Assembly (NCBI RefSeq): GCF_002252755.1
Contig: NZ_NHOY01000019.1
Span: 1 to 36,991 of the forward strand
Source: Halorubrum sp. Hd13
GTDB taxonomy: Archaea; Halobacteriota; Halobacteria; Halobacteriales; Haloferacaceae
Length of the DNA stretch: 36,991 nucleotides
Reading direction: 5' to 3'
Part shown: positions 8,666 through 16,312 of the stretch, piece after piece
Layout of the letters: each line of letters opens with the position of its first letter
Position numbering within the stretch: the stretch's first letter is position 1
The notes under the pieces: generated by a model
Told to the model about the DNA's origin: nothing
The model's database searches: none
Seen by the model: the letters and a program-made list of their open reading frames with translations, nothing else
Program-made: the position numbers and the translations under genes

Positions 8666-8772
8666 TGACGCCGCCCGCCCGCGACGGACTCGCCGTCCCG
8701 CGCGGGCGGGACGCGAACGACGGACCGCTCGCGACGGCGCGCGCGGTCAGGACCCGCGGAGGCGGCGAGTAG
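8665..8772 (+). CDS. Possible 35-residue ORF between arlH and arlI
   Basis: An ATG overlaps the arlH stop (ATGA) and the frame runs 35 codons to a TAG three bases before the arlI ATG. The product is Arg/Gly/Ala-rich with no recognisable domain. It could couple translation from arlH to arlI across a 110-base spacer, or it may be chance in GC-rich DNA, where stop codons are scarce. No function is claimed. Confidence 0.2.
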   Translation: MTPPARDGLAVPRGRDANDGPLATARAVRTRGGGE

Positions 8773-8775
8773 ACC

Positions 8776-10449
8776 ATGACCGAACACGGAACCGCGAAAC
8801 CGTCGGAAGAGCTCCGCAAGGCCGCCATGCGGCGGCCCCACCTCCGGGAACACCTCCGGGAGTTCAAGCAGATCACGGGGGAGTTCCCGCAGTTCATCGA
8901 GGAGCCGAAAGGCGAGTACGAGTCGAACCGGCCGAACGTCATCTACCCGGTCGGGGGGCCGATCTACAGTCACATCTACGGCGACCTCGGACAGGACACG
9001 AAGTACTACGCCATCGAGCCGGAGATCACCGGTACCCAGGCGGAGGTCCTCACAGAGGTCAAGAACCGCCTCCTCAGGACGAGCGGGCAGCACACCGCTC
9101 CCGACAGCGAGGCCGAGTACGACGACCTCATCGAGGAGCTGTTAGAGGAGGTCACTCACATCGACGGGCAGAACGAGGGCATCCGAGGGAACCTCTCGAA
9201 GGTGCTGAACATGGGGAAGCTCTCCGTCACCGAGGAGACGTACGAGAACATTCGCTACCGGCTCAACCGCGACATCGTCGGACTCGGACCGCTCGAGCCG
9301 ATAATGCGCGACCCGGCCAACGAGGACATCCACGTCATCGGCCCGAAGGAGTGCCACGTCGATCACGGCACCTACGGGATGTTGGAGACGACCGTCGACT
9401 TCGGGACGCCCCAGGAGTTCGACAACTGGCTCCGCAACATGGGCGAACGGATGGGCGACCCGCTCTCCGACTCCGACCCCATCGTCGACTCGACGCTGCC
9501 GGACGGGTCGCGTATCAACATCATCTACTCCGACGACGTGTCGCTAAAAGGCTCCTCGCTCACGATCCGGCAGGGCGACGAAGTGCCCCTGTCGATCAAC
9601 CAAATCACCCACTGGGGAACGCTCTCGCCGCAGCTGTCGGCGTACCTCTGGCTCTGTCTGGAGAACGAACAGACCGTGTTCGTCGTCGGGGAAACGGCGT
9701 CGGGCAAGACGACGACACTGAACGCGATCCTGTCGTACATCCCGGACGACTCGAAGATATACACCGCGGAGGACACCGCCGAGGTCATTCCCCCGCACAA
9801 CACCTGGCAGCAGCTGCTGACCCGCGAGGGCGGCGACGAGGGCTCCTCCGACGTGGACATGTTCGACCTCGTCGCCGCCGCGCTGCGGTCGCGGCCCGAC
9901 TACATCATCGTGGGCGAGGTCCGTGGCGCCGAGGGTCGTATGGCGTTCCAGGCGGCTCAGACGGGTCACCCGGTCATGCTGACGTTCCACGCGTCGGATA
10001 TCGTCTCGATGATCCAGCGGTTCACCTCCGAACCGATCAACGTCCCCGAGACGTTCATGGACAACGCCGACGTGGCGCTGTTCCAGAACCGCGTGAAACA
10101 GGGCGACGACGTCCTCCGCCGCGTGACGAGCGTTCAGGAGATCGAGGGGTACTCCAAGGAGATGGAGGGGGTCGTCACCCGGGAGGTGTTCAGCTGGGAC
10201 CCCGTCGAAGACGACATCGTGTTCCAAGGGATGAACAACTCCTACGTCCTCGAAGAGCAGATCGCGACGCTGCTCGGCTACGCCGACACCCGCGACATCT
10301 ACGACGACTTGGACTTCCGCGCGGAGCTGATCGAGCGGATGATCCAGGAGGGGATCATGGGGTACCACGAGGTGAACGAGGCGATCAACTCCTTCCAGCG
10401 CGACGGCGTCGAGGGGCTTCCCTTCGACATGCACCGGAACGTCGGGTGA
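8776..10449 (+). CDS. arlI: Archaellum motor ATPase ArlI
   Basis: A 557-residue secretion-superfamily hexameric ATPase that powers both archaellum assembly and rotation. Walker A is GETASGKTT (305-313). The Walker B/catalytic segment is DYIIVGEVR (375-383), followed by the GAEGRMAFQAAQTGHP and HASD boxes. The long N-terminal domain (1-~230) is the part that contacts ArlJ and neighbouring subunits in homologues. It is full length. The 28 bases to arlJ contain a six-codon mini-ORF ending on the arlJ start. Confidence 0.96.
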   Translation: MTEHGTAKPSEELRKAAMRRPHLREHLREFKQITGEFPQFIEEPKGEYESNRPNVIYPVGGPIYSHIYGDLGQDTKYYAIEPEITGTQAEVLTEVKNRLLRTSGQHTAPDSEAEYDDLIEELLEEVTHIDGQNEGIRGNLSKVLNMGKLSVTEETYENIRYRLNRDIVGLGPLEPIMRDPANEDIHVIGPKECHVDHGTYGMLETTVDFGTPQEFDNWLRNMGERMGDPLSDSDPIVDSTLPDGSRINIIYSDDVSLKGSSLTIRQGDEVPLSINQITHWGTLSPQLSAYLWLCLENEQTVFVVGETASGKTTTLNAILSYIPDDSKIYTAEDTAEVIPPHNTWQQLLTREGGDEGSSDVDMFDLVAAALRSRPDYIIVGEVRGAEGRMAFQAAQTGHPVMLTFHASDIVSMIQRFTSEPINVPETFMDNADVALFQNRVKQGDDVLRRVTSVQEIEGYSKEMEGVVTREVFSWDPVEDDIVFQGMNNSYVLEEQIATLLGYADTRDIYDDLDFRAELIERMIQEGIMGYHEVNEAINSFQRDGVEGLPFDMHRNVG

Positions 10450-10457
10450 ACCGACCG

Positions 10458-10478
10458 ATGAGCGAGGCTGACGTGTAA
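10458..10478 (+). other. Mini-ORF of six codons overlapping the arlJ start
   Basis: ATG at 10458 opens a six-codon reading frame (MSEADV) whose TAA shares its last base with the arlJ ATG (TAATG). It could assist reinitiation at arlJ; equally it may be accidental. There is no evidence that a peptide is made. Confidence 0.15.
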
Positions 10479-12214
10479 TGGCGGTGAAACAGGTCGGAAA
10501 CGGGCTCGCGACCGCGGCCGAGCTGACCTCGGCCGTCATGGAGTCGTACGATAAACTCGACATCTCGAAGCGGAAGTACGTCGGGCTCGTGTTGATCCCG
10601 GCGCTGCTCGTCTTCGCCGCGAGCGTCGTCGGCCTGTTCGCGCTCCCGCTCCCGTTGGCGGCGCGGGTTCCCGTCCCGATGTTCGGGGGGCTGGTGTTGG
10701 TGGCGGCGGTGATCTACCCGAAGATCTACCTCTCCAGCCTGGAGAACCAGATCGACAACCAGCTCCACCTCGTGATGACGCACATGACCGTGCTGTCGAC
10801 GACGAACATCGACCGCATGGAGGTGTTTCGGACGCTCGCAAAGGAGGAGGAGTACGGGGTCGCCGCCGAGGAGATCGGCCGCGTCGTCCACCTCGTCGAC
10901 ACGTGGAACCAGAGCCTCGACGACGCCTGTCGCCGGCGCGCCGAGGAGGTGCCCTCAGACGCGATGGCCGACTTCTTCGACCGCCTCGGCTACACGATGG
11001 GGGCGGGCCAGTCGTTAGAGGAGTTCCTCGTCTCAGAGCAGGACGTCATGCTCGCGAAGTACGAGACGGTGTACGAGTCCTCGCTGGCGAACTTAGAGGT
11101 GATGAAGGACCTGTACATGTCGATGATCCTCTCGATGACATTCGCCCTCGTCTTCGCGATCGTCCTCCCGATCCTCACCGGGAACAATCCGACCGCGACG
11201 GTGGCGGCCGTCATCGTCCTGTTCGTCTTCGTCCAGCTCGGCTTCTACGCGATGATCCGGGCGACCTCGCCGTACGACCCGATCTGGTTCCACCCGGACG
11301 AGCGCGCCCCGGGCGACCTGAAGCTGTGGGCGTCGCTCGGGGTCGGCGGCGGGCTCTCCTTCCTGATCATCGGGATCACCGCGGCCGGGATGTTCGGCTA
11401 CGGCTCCGGGCTCCCCGGGCTGCTCTTCTTCGTCGACGACGTCCGGCTGCCGCTGTACCTCGCGGTCCCCATCTCGCCGCTCATCATCACGGGCGTCGTC
11501 CTCAGGCGAGAGGAACAGCAGATCACGGCCCGCGACGGCGAGTTCCCCTCCTTCGTGCGCGCGCTCGGCGCCACCGAGAGCGCCAAGCAGTCGACGACGA
11601 CCGACGTGTTGACCACGCTGCGCGACAAGAACTTCGGCGACCTCTCGCCGGCGATCGAGCGGCTCTACCGCCGGCTCAACATGCGTATCAGCACCGAGGG
11701 GGCGTGGGAGCAGTTCACGTACGACACGCGGTCGTACCTCATCCAGAAGTTCTCCGAAATGTACCTCGTCGGCCGGCAGATGGGGGGAGACCCGAAGACG
11801 CTCGGCGAGCTGATATCGAAGAACATGAACGCCGTGAATCAGCTGCGCGAGCAGCGGCGACAGGCGGCGATGACGTTCATCGGCCTCCTGTACGGGATCA
11901 CGGCGGCGGCGACGTTCGCTTTCTTCATCGGGCTGGAGATCGTCGCGATCCTGGCCGAGCTCACGGCCGACTTCGGGCTCGAGGAGATGGACATCGGCCA
12001 GATCGTCTACCCGGGCGCGTACGACATCCCGCTGATCGAGTACCTCCTCCTGACGGTCGTCCTCTTCAACGCCGCCCTCTCCTCGCAGATGATCCGGCGG
12101 ATCGACGGCGGCAACCCCGCGAACGGCTACATCCACTTCGTGCTGCTGACGTGGCTCGGCGCGGCGACGGCGATCGCGACCCGGACGCTGGTGAACGCGA
12201 TCCTGACGATTTAG
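10478..12214 (+). CDS. arlJ: Archaellum platform protein ArlJ
   Basis: A 578-residue polytopic membrane protein, the platform on which ArlI acts (type II secretion F / TadC-like superfamily). Several hydrophobic segment clusters are visible: a pair near 40-85, a group in the middle (about 205-255), another near 285-345, and three near the C-terminus (470-575). The two T2SF-type cytoplasmic loops lie between them, including QSLDDACRRRAEEVPS and the basic stretch around NMRISTEGAWEQF. It is the last gene of the arl run; the next gene has its own promoter. Confidence 0.95.
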   Translation: MAVKQVGNGLATAAELTSAVMESYDKLDISKRKYVGLVLIPALLVFAASVVGLFALPLPLAARVPVPMFGGLVLVAAVIYPKIYLSSLENQIDNQLHLVMTHMTVLSTTNIDRMEVFRTLAKEEEYGVAAEEIGRVVHLVDTWNQSLDDACRRRAEEVPSDAMADFFDRLGYTMGAGQSLEEFLVSEQDVMLAKYETVYESSLANLEVMKDLYMSMILSMTFALVFAIVLPILTGNNPTATVAAVIVLFVFVQLGFYAMIRATSPYDPIWFHPDERAPGDLKLWASLGVGGGLSFLIIGITAAGMFGYGSGLPGLLFFVDDVRLPLYLAVPISPLIITGVVLRREEQQITARDGEFPSFVRALGATESAKQSTTTDVLTTLRDKNFGDLSPAIERLYRRLNMRISTEGAWEQFTYDTRSYLIQKFSEMYLVGRQMGGDPKTLGELISKNMNAVNQLREQRRQAAMTFIGLLYGITAAATFAFFIGLEIVAILAELTADFGLEEMDIGQIVYPGAYDIPLIEYLLLTVVLFNAALSSQMIRRIDGGNPANGYIHFVLLTWLGAATAIATRTLVNAILTI

Positions 12215-12317
12215 CAGACGGGGCGGGCTGTCGTATGTATATACGTCGTTCTCGGCGGTACAGCGTGCGGCTCCGAGATCGCGGCCGTTCGTAGAGAAAG
12301 TTCGTTCTACCAACAGG

Positions 12318-12325
12318 TATTTTAT
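12318..12325 (+). promoter_or_regulatory. TATA-like box of the Mop-like gene
   Basis: TATTTTAT centred about 26 bases before the ATG at 12348 predicts a leaderless transcript, separate from the archaellum operon. Confidence 0.5.
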
Positions 12326-12347
12326 GTACTGGTGATCTGGGAGCGAT

Positions 12348-12557
12348 ATGGCACTCAGTGCTCGCAACAGACTCACGGGAACAGTCAAGTCCATAAAAAC
12401 GAACGACGTCATGGCAGAAGTGGTCATCGAACTGCCCGACGGACAGGCGATAGCGTCTACTATCACTCGGTCATCCGCCGATCGGCTCGATCTCGCCGAG
12501 GGCGACGAGGTTCAGGCTGTTATCAAGGCCAGCGAAGTGATGGTCAATAAGGATTGA
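12348..12557 (+). CDS. Molybdenum-pterin-binding (Mop/TOBE) single-domain protein
   Basis: This 69-residue protein is a stand-alone TOBE/Mop domain. The start (LSARNRLTGTVKSIKTNDVMAEVVIEL) and the centre (ITRSSADRLDLAEGDEVQAVIKASEVMV) follow the molbindin pattern closely. Such proteins bind molybdate or tungstate as small oligomers for storage or homeostasis. No molybdate transporter or molybdoenzyme gene lies nearby. It has its own promoter and appears monocistronic. The family call is strong, but the bound oxyanion is not shown by sequence. Confidence 0.88.
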   Translation: MALSARNRLTGTVKSIKTNDVMAEVVIELPDGQAIASTITRSSADRLDLAEGDEVQAVIKASEVMVNKD

Positions 12558-12688
12558 AGCCGCACCCTCCGACTGAGAACCGTTCGAACTGCGGGCACCC
12601 ACCAGTCAGTACGCGCTCCTCAGTAACCGGGGTTTCAGCGTTATCTCTGAAGACGGATTTCAACAGCGTCCAAGACACCGTTCGGCGT

Positions 12689-13627
12689 CTATCGCTCGAA
12701 CAGGACCGGCTCGGGGACGCCCTCGTCGGCCGCCTCGCGCCACGACCGACTCGGCGTCCACCCGAACAGCCGCTCGGCCGTCGCGACCGCGTAGGCGCCC
12801 CGCTCGTCGCCCTCGGCGAGCGCGCTCTCGTCGACGGCGCAGTCGTTCGGAATCGCACCGTACGACTCCCGCAGGAGGCCGAGTAGGGGCCGACCGAGCG
12901 CGTTGTCGGCGGCGACGCAGTTGACCGCCTCGTGGGTCCCCGGAGCCACCGCCGGGTCGGGCCCCGCGGTCTCCGCGAGCGCCGCCGCGACGAGGTCGGC
13001 GACGTCGCGGGCGTCGACGTACGACCAGAAGTTGCCGGCGCCGGCGTCCAGATCCCCGACGTACTCGTCGCTCCGACAGGCGTACGCGCCGGGGTACTGG
13101 ATCCACGACGGCCGGATGGAGACCGCCGGGACGCCCTCGCGGCGCGCGACCGCGCCGGCGGCCGCCTCCGCCGTCACCTTCGAGAGCCCGTACGGGTCCT
13201 CCGGGCGGAGCGGGTGGTCCACGGTGATCGGCAACTCCTCCGGAAACGGCGTCGGATCGGCGAAGAAGAAGCCGTACGCGCCGTCGCTCGACGCCTGCAC
13301 GATCCGGGCGTCGACGCGACCGGCGGCGTCGAGGACGTTCTTCGCGGCGCGGACGTTCGTCTCGAACACGCGACCGTCGGGGTGGGTGCCCGCGACCGGG
13401 ATCGCCGCCCAGTGGACGACCGCGTCGGGGTCGACAGCGTGGACGACGTCGAGCGCCTCGCCGCGATCGGCGAGGTCGGCCGCGCGGAACGAGACGTTCG
13501 GGACCGGGTCGGCGTCGAGGCCCGGGTGGTCGTAGTCGACGACGACGACCTCGTAGTCGCCGGCGAGTCGGTCGACGACCCAGCGCCCGGAGGCGCCGCG
13601 GCCGCCGGTGACGAGGACGGTCTCCAT
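12689..13627 (-). CDS. NAD-dependent epimerase/dehydratase (extended SDR)
   Basis: A 312-residue extended short-chain dehydrogenase. The Rossmann motif is GGRGASG (about 8-14). An acidic residue ends strand 2 (VVDYDH), as expected for NAD preference. The catalytic set is present: Ser in QASSDGAYGFF and YxxxK in DPYGLSK. Homologues act on nucleotide sugars or sugar lactones (UDP-glucose epimerase, uronate dehydrogenase types), but the substrate cannot be read here. It faces htpX head to head with a 115-base gap, and no operon partner is seen. Confidence 0.85.
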   Translation of the reverse strand: METVLVTGGRGASGRWVVDRLAGDYEVVVVDYDHPGLDADPVPNVSFRAADLADRGEALDVVHAVDPDAVVHWAAIPVAGTHPDGRVFETNVRAAKNVLDAAGRVDARIVQASSDGAYGFFFADPTPFPEELPITVDHPLRPEDPYGLSKVTAEAAAGAVARREGVPAVSIRPSWIQYPGAYACRSDEYVGDLDAGAGNFWSYVDARDVADLVAAALAETAGPDPAVAPGTHEAVNCVAADNALGRPLLGLLRESYGAIPNDCAVDESALAEGDERGAYAVATAERLFGWTPSRSWREAADEGVPEPVLFER

Positions 13628-13713
13628 GCGGGCGGGTCGGCGCGGCGGCGGAAAAACGCACCGTCGTCCGGCGACCGAGCGGCCGCGGCGTCGCTCCGGG
13701 AACCCCGGCAGGC

Positions 13714-13719
13714 TTTAAT
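13714..13719 (+). promoter_or_regulatory. TATA-like box of htpX
   Basis: TTTAAT, centred about 26 bases before the ATG at 13743, predicts a leaderless htpX transcript. Confidence 0.5.
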
Positions 13720-13742
13720 CCGACGAACGGTAAAACTCGGGT

Positions 13743-14612
13743 ATGGAATGGAAGACCGACTGGGGACTCCGTGGGCGGATGGCGTTCACGATGTTCCTCC
13801 TCTTCGCCCTCTACGTCGTCTTCGTCGGCGTGCTCACCGTATACTTCGGCGACTTCCTGTTCCCGCTGGTCATGCTCGGCGGGTTCGCGATCGCCCAGTA
13901 CTTCTTCAGCGACAAGCTCGCCCTGCGGAGCATGGGCGCCCGCGAAGTGAGCCCCGACGAGTACCCCGACCTTCACCGGCGGGTCGAGCGACTGAGCCAG
14001 CAGGCCGACCTCCCGAAGCCGACGATCGCGGTCGCGGACACGCAGGTGCCGAACGCGTTCGCGACCGGCCGGAACAAGAAGAACGCGACCGTCGCGGTGA
14101 CGACCGGGCTGCTCCGGTCGCTGGACGAGGACGAGCTCGACGGCGTGCTCGCCCACGAGCTCGCGCACGTGAAGAACCGCGACGTGATGGTGATGACCAT
14201 CGCCTCGTTCCTCTCGACGATCGCCTTCTTCATCGTCCGGTGGGGATGGCTGCTTGGCGGGAACAACCGTCAGGGCGCGCCCGTCATCGTCGCGGTGCTC
14301 GTCTCCATCGTCGTCTGGATCGTCTCGTTCCTGTTGATCCGCGCGCTCTCGCGGTACCGCGAGTACTCCGCCGACCGGGGCGCCGCGCTGATCACGGGGA
14401 AGCCCGGTGCGCTCGCGTCGGCGCTGATGACGATCGACGGGCGGATGGACCGCGTGCCGGAGGAGGACCTCCGCCAGGAGGCGGAGATGAACGCGTTCTT
14501 CATCATCCCGATCAAGGCGGGGTTCGTCGGCAAGATCGCCTCGACGCACCCGTCGACCGAGAACCGCATCGAGCGGCTCCGGGACCTCGAGCGCGAGATG
14601 GAGACGGCCTGA
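13743..14612 (+). CDS. htpX: HtpX-type membrane zinc metalloprotease (M48B)
   Basis: This 289-residue M48 peptidase acts in the membrane on misfolded or damaged membrane proteins. The zinc motif HELAH is at 138-142 and the third ligand Glu (E207) lies in REYSADRGA. Two hydrophobic helices near the N-terminus (about 14-55) and two between the zinc motifs (about 155-200) match the HtpX plan. The C-terminus ends with the conserved STHPSTENRIERL segment. Haloarchaea often carry several HtpX paralogues. It is followed by a long gene-poor stretch. Confidence 0.94.
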   Translation: MEWKTDWGLRGRMAFTMFLLFALYVVFVGVLTVYFGDFLFPLVMLGGFAIAQYFFSDKLALRSMGAREVSPDEYPDLHRRVERLSQQADLPKPTIAVADTQVPNAFATGRNKKNATVAVTTGLLRSLDEDELDGVLAHELAHVKNRDVMVMTIASFLSTIAFFIVRWGWLLGGNNRQGAPVIVAVLVSIVVWIVSFLLIRALSRYREYSADRGAALITGKPGALASALMTIDGRMDRVPEEDLRQEAEMNAFFIIPIKAGFVGKIASTHPSTENRIERLRDLEREMETA

Positions 14613-15375
14613 TTCGGGCCCGGTCGCTCGCCGCGGGACGGCGAGCCGGAAGCGATCCCCAAGGCCGCGGGCCGGAAGCGACCCTCCGCCGTTACCACTC
14701 GTCCGTCGGTCGACGAGACAGTCGAAGAGCCGGAGTCGCGACGCCGCCGTCGCGGCCGGAAATCCCTCCCGTCTCAGTTCGTATATGACAGACATTGGTA
14801 CATCATTGTACTATTATACGTTCGAATTCGTTGGGGCGTAAGTGACGGCGAAACAAAAAGATAGATCGGACGTGAGCGACACAGCTCGGATCGGTCCGTC
14901 GCGTTTTATACGCCCGATACACGGTACTGAGACACTCACGGTGCGAACGGAGGCCGACGAGAGACGACTGGTGATCGCCGCCGGTCGTCGCTCTCCGTAG
15001 CGTTGCGAAGAGTGTTGAAAGGCGGCCGTTGGCGGTGAAGTCGTCGTTTGAGGTCTCAGAGCAGATCGAGGGCGTAAACACCGTCGCGAGCGGAGCAATT
15101 AATTTCAGCTCCGTAATGTTCACCCGATCGTGACACACTTATGAATCACGTGCTGAGGACCCGATTCGGTGTCGGGGGTCCGGTTCGGACGGGGCGGATC
15201 GACTATCCGGAGCCGAGTTAAGATAACAAAAGTACTCCTGTTATTTTGAGCCGCGACAAGAGATCGGGCGGTTCACGGATGACCGATAACGGCGTTCTAT
15301 CATATCGAACGAACGGACGCCGCGAACGGACGGACGCCGCGTACGGACGAGCACCGCGAACGGCCGGGCGTGGCG
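14613..15375. other. Gene-poor gap of about 760 bases
   Basis: No convincing gene was found. The left 150 bases are GC-rich with a duplicated GCCGGAAGCGA (14645, 14671). From about 14780 the DNA becomes markedly AT-richer. It carries an inverted repeat GTACA-TCAT-TGTAC (14798-14811), TATA-like boxes at 14902-14909 and 15097-15105, and a weak hairpin (15223-15244, arms ATAACA/TGTTAT). Two very short frames start downstream of these boxes (19 codons from GTG 14941; 26 codons from ATG 15141). Neither resembles a known protein. A 111-codon minus-strand frame (14803-15138) lacks haloarchaeal acidity and is probably not coding. The gap could be an eroded gene, a regulatory region or an unrecognised RNA. 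Confidence 0.4.
15307..15366. repeat. Short tandem repeat, 17-bp unit, about 3.5 copies
   Basis: Three imperfect 17-base units start at 15307, 15324 and 15341, with consensus close to GAACGGACGGACGCCGC, and a partial fourth follows. The repeat ends just beyond the iclR stop codon (15376, minus strand), in the iclR 3' flank. Confidence 0.55.
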
Positions 15376-16161
15376 CTACATGTGCGCGATGTTGAGTTCG
15401 AGTTCGTTCGCCGCGCCGAGCAGGAGGTCCGGGATCTCGGACTCGAGTCGATCCCCGTTCAGGCGGTGCGAGGGGCCGGTGACGCTGAGCCCGCCGATCA
15501 CCTCGCCGTCCGGGTCGCAGATCGAGACGCCGACGGCGTGGGTACCGCGGAGCGACTCCTCCCTGTTGAAGAAGTAGCCGCGCTCGCGTCCCGCCTCGAT
15601 CTCCGCGCGGAGCTCGTCCGGGTCGGTGACGCTGTGTTCCGTCACCGGCTCGAACGACATGCGTTCGAACATGTCGGACAGTTCGGGCTCCGGAAGCTCG
15701 GCGAGGATCGCCTTCCCGGCCGACGCCGCGTACAGCGGAATGCGGCTGCCGATCCCGGGGTCGGTGCGGACCGCCCGGTCCCCGACGGCCCGCGCGAGGT
15801 ACACCGCCTTCCCGTGTTCCTCGACGAAGAACTGGGCGCGCTCCCCGGTGACCTCCGCGATCTCCTCGACCTTCTGGCGCACGAGGTCGTACCCGCGGTA
15901 GCCGCTCCGTGCGGTGACGCCGATCTCGAGGAACCGGAGGCCGACGTGGTACCCCCCGTCGCGCCGGACGACGTAGCCGAGGTCCGCTAGGGTGTGGAGG
16001 TGTCGGTGCACCGTGCTCTTCGCGTAGTCGAGTTCGGCCGCCAACTCGGCCAGGGACGCGCCGTCGTTCTCGACGAGGCGTTGCACGACGTCGAACATCG
16101 TTTCGGCGGTCCGTACCGCGTCTTTTTCCGGCGTATCGGCGTCCTTCGGCCCTCCGTTCAT
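15376..16161 (-). CDS. IclR-family transcriptional regulator
   Basis: A 261-residue DNA-binding regulator. A winged helix-turn-helix occupies about 15-75 (LAAELDYAKSTVHRHLHTL is the recognition region). An IclR effector-binding domain follows, with the usual GSRIPLYAASAGKAILAEL and RGYFFNREE segments. IclR proteins sense small organic acids and control catabolic operons. The ATG at 16161 is preferred over a GTG at 16167. A TATA box at 16182-16189 is about 25 bases upstream of the ATG, fitting a leaderless start. The gene is divergent from an MFS carrier, and a palindrome lies next to its own TATA box. It is the only regulator in the catabolic island. Confidence 0.92.
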   Translation of the reverse strand: MNGGPKDADTPEKDAVRTAETMFDVVQRLVENDGASLAELAAELDYAKSTVHRHLHTLADLGYVVRRDGGYHVGLRFLEIGVTARSGYRGYDLVRQKVEEIAEVTGERAQFFVEEHGKAVYLARAVGDRAVRTDPGIGSRIPLYAASAGKAILAELPEPELSDMFERMSFEPVTEHSVTDPDELRAEIEAGRERGYFFNREESLRGTHAVGVSICDPDGEVIGGLSVTGPSHRLNGDRLESEIPDLLLGAANELELNIAHM

Positions 16162-16181
16162 ACTCACGCGTCGGACTCCAA

Positions 16182-16209
16182 GTATAAAAGCGTTCGATTA
16201 CGTCGAACG
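16182..16209 (-). promoter_or_regulatory. iclR promoter with adjoining palindromic operator candidate
   Basis: The minus-strand TATA box TTTTATAC (16182-16189) is followed upstream by CGTTCGATTACGTCGAACG (16191-16209), a perfect inverted repeat with 7-base arms and a 5-base spacer. It occupies the BRE position of iclR. Autoregulation by the IclR protein is an inference from position and symmetry. Confidence 0.5.
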
Positions 16210-16270
16210 TTTTTTGACGGTCGCTGCCGCCTCTCGGCGACGGAGCGGGACCGCCGCGCGACCGCCTGCC

Positions 16271-16288
16271 CCTACGCGTAGGTTTAAT
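16271..16288 (+). promoter_or_regulatory. MFS-gene promoter with palindrome at the BRE position
   Basis: The perfect 12-base palindrome CCTACGCGTAGG (16271-16282) directly abuts the TATA-like TTTAAT (16283-16288), about 28 bases before the GTG at 16313. Transcription factor B contacts should lie here, so a protein bound to the palindrome could block initiation. Confidence 0.5.
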
Positions 16289-16312
16289 CCGGACGACCGT
16301 CTGCGGCCATGC

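Noticed and set aside
14815-14835. TpsiC-like GTTCGAATT suggesting a tRNA
   Set aside because: The flanking bases do not form the T-stem, and no anticodon or acceptor stem could be found around it.
14803-15138. 111-codon minus-strand frame in the gap after htpX
   Set aside because: Ser/Thr/Arg-rich, not acidic, no recognisable motif, and no supporting operon context. It is treated as non-coding.
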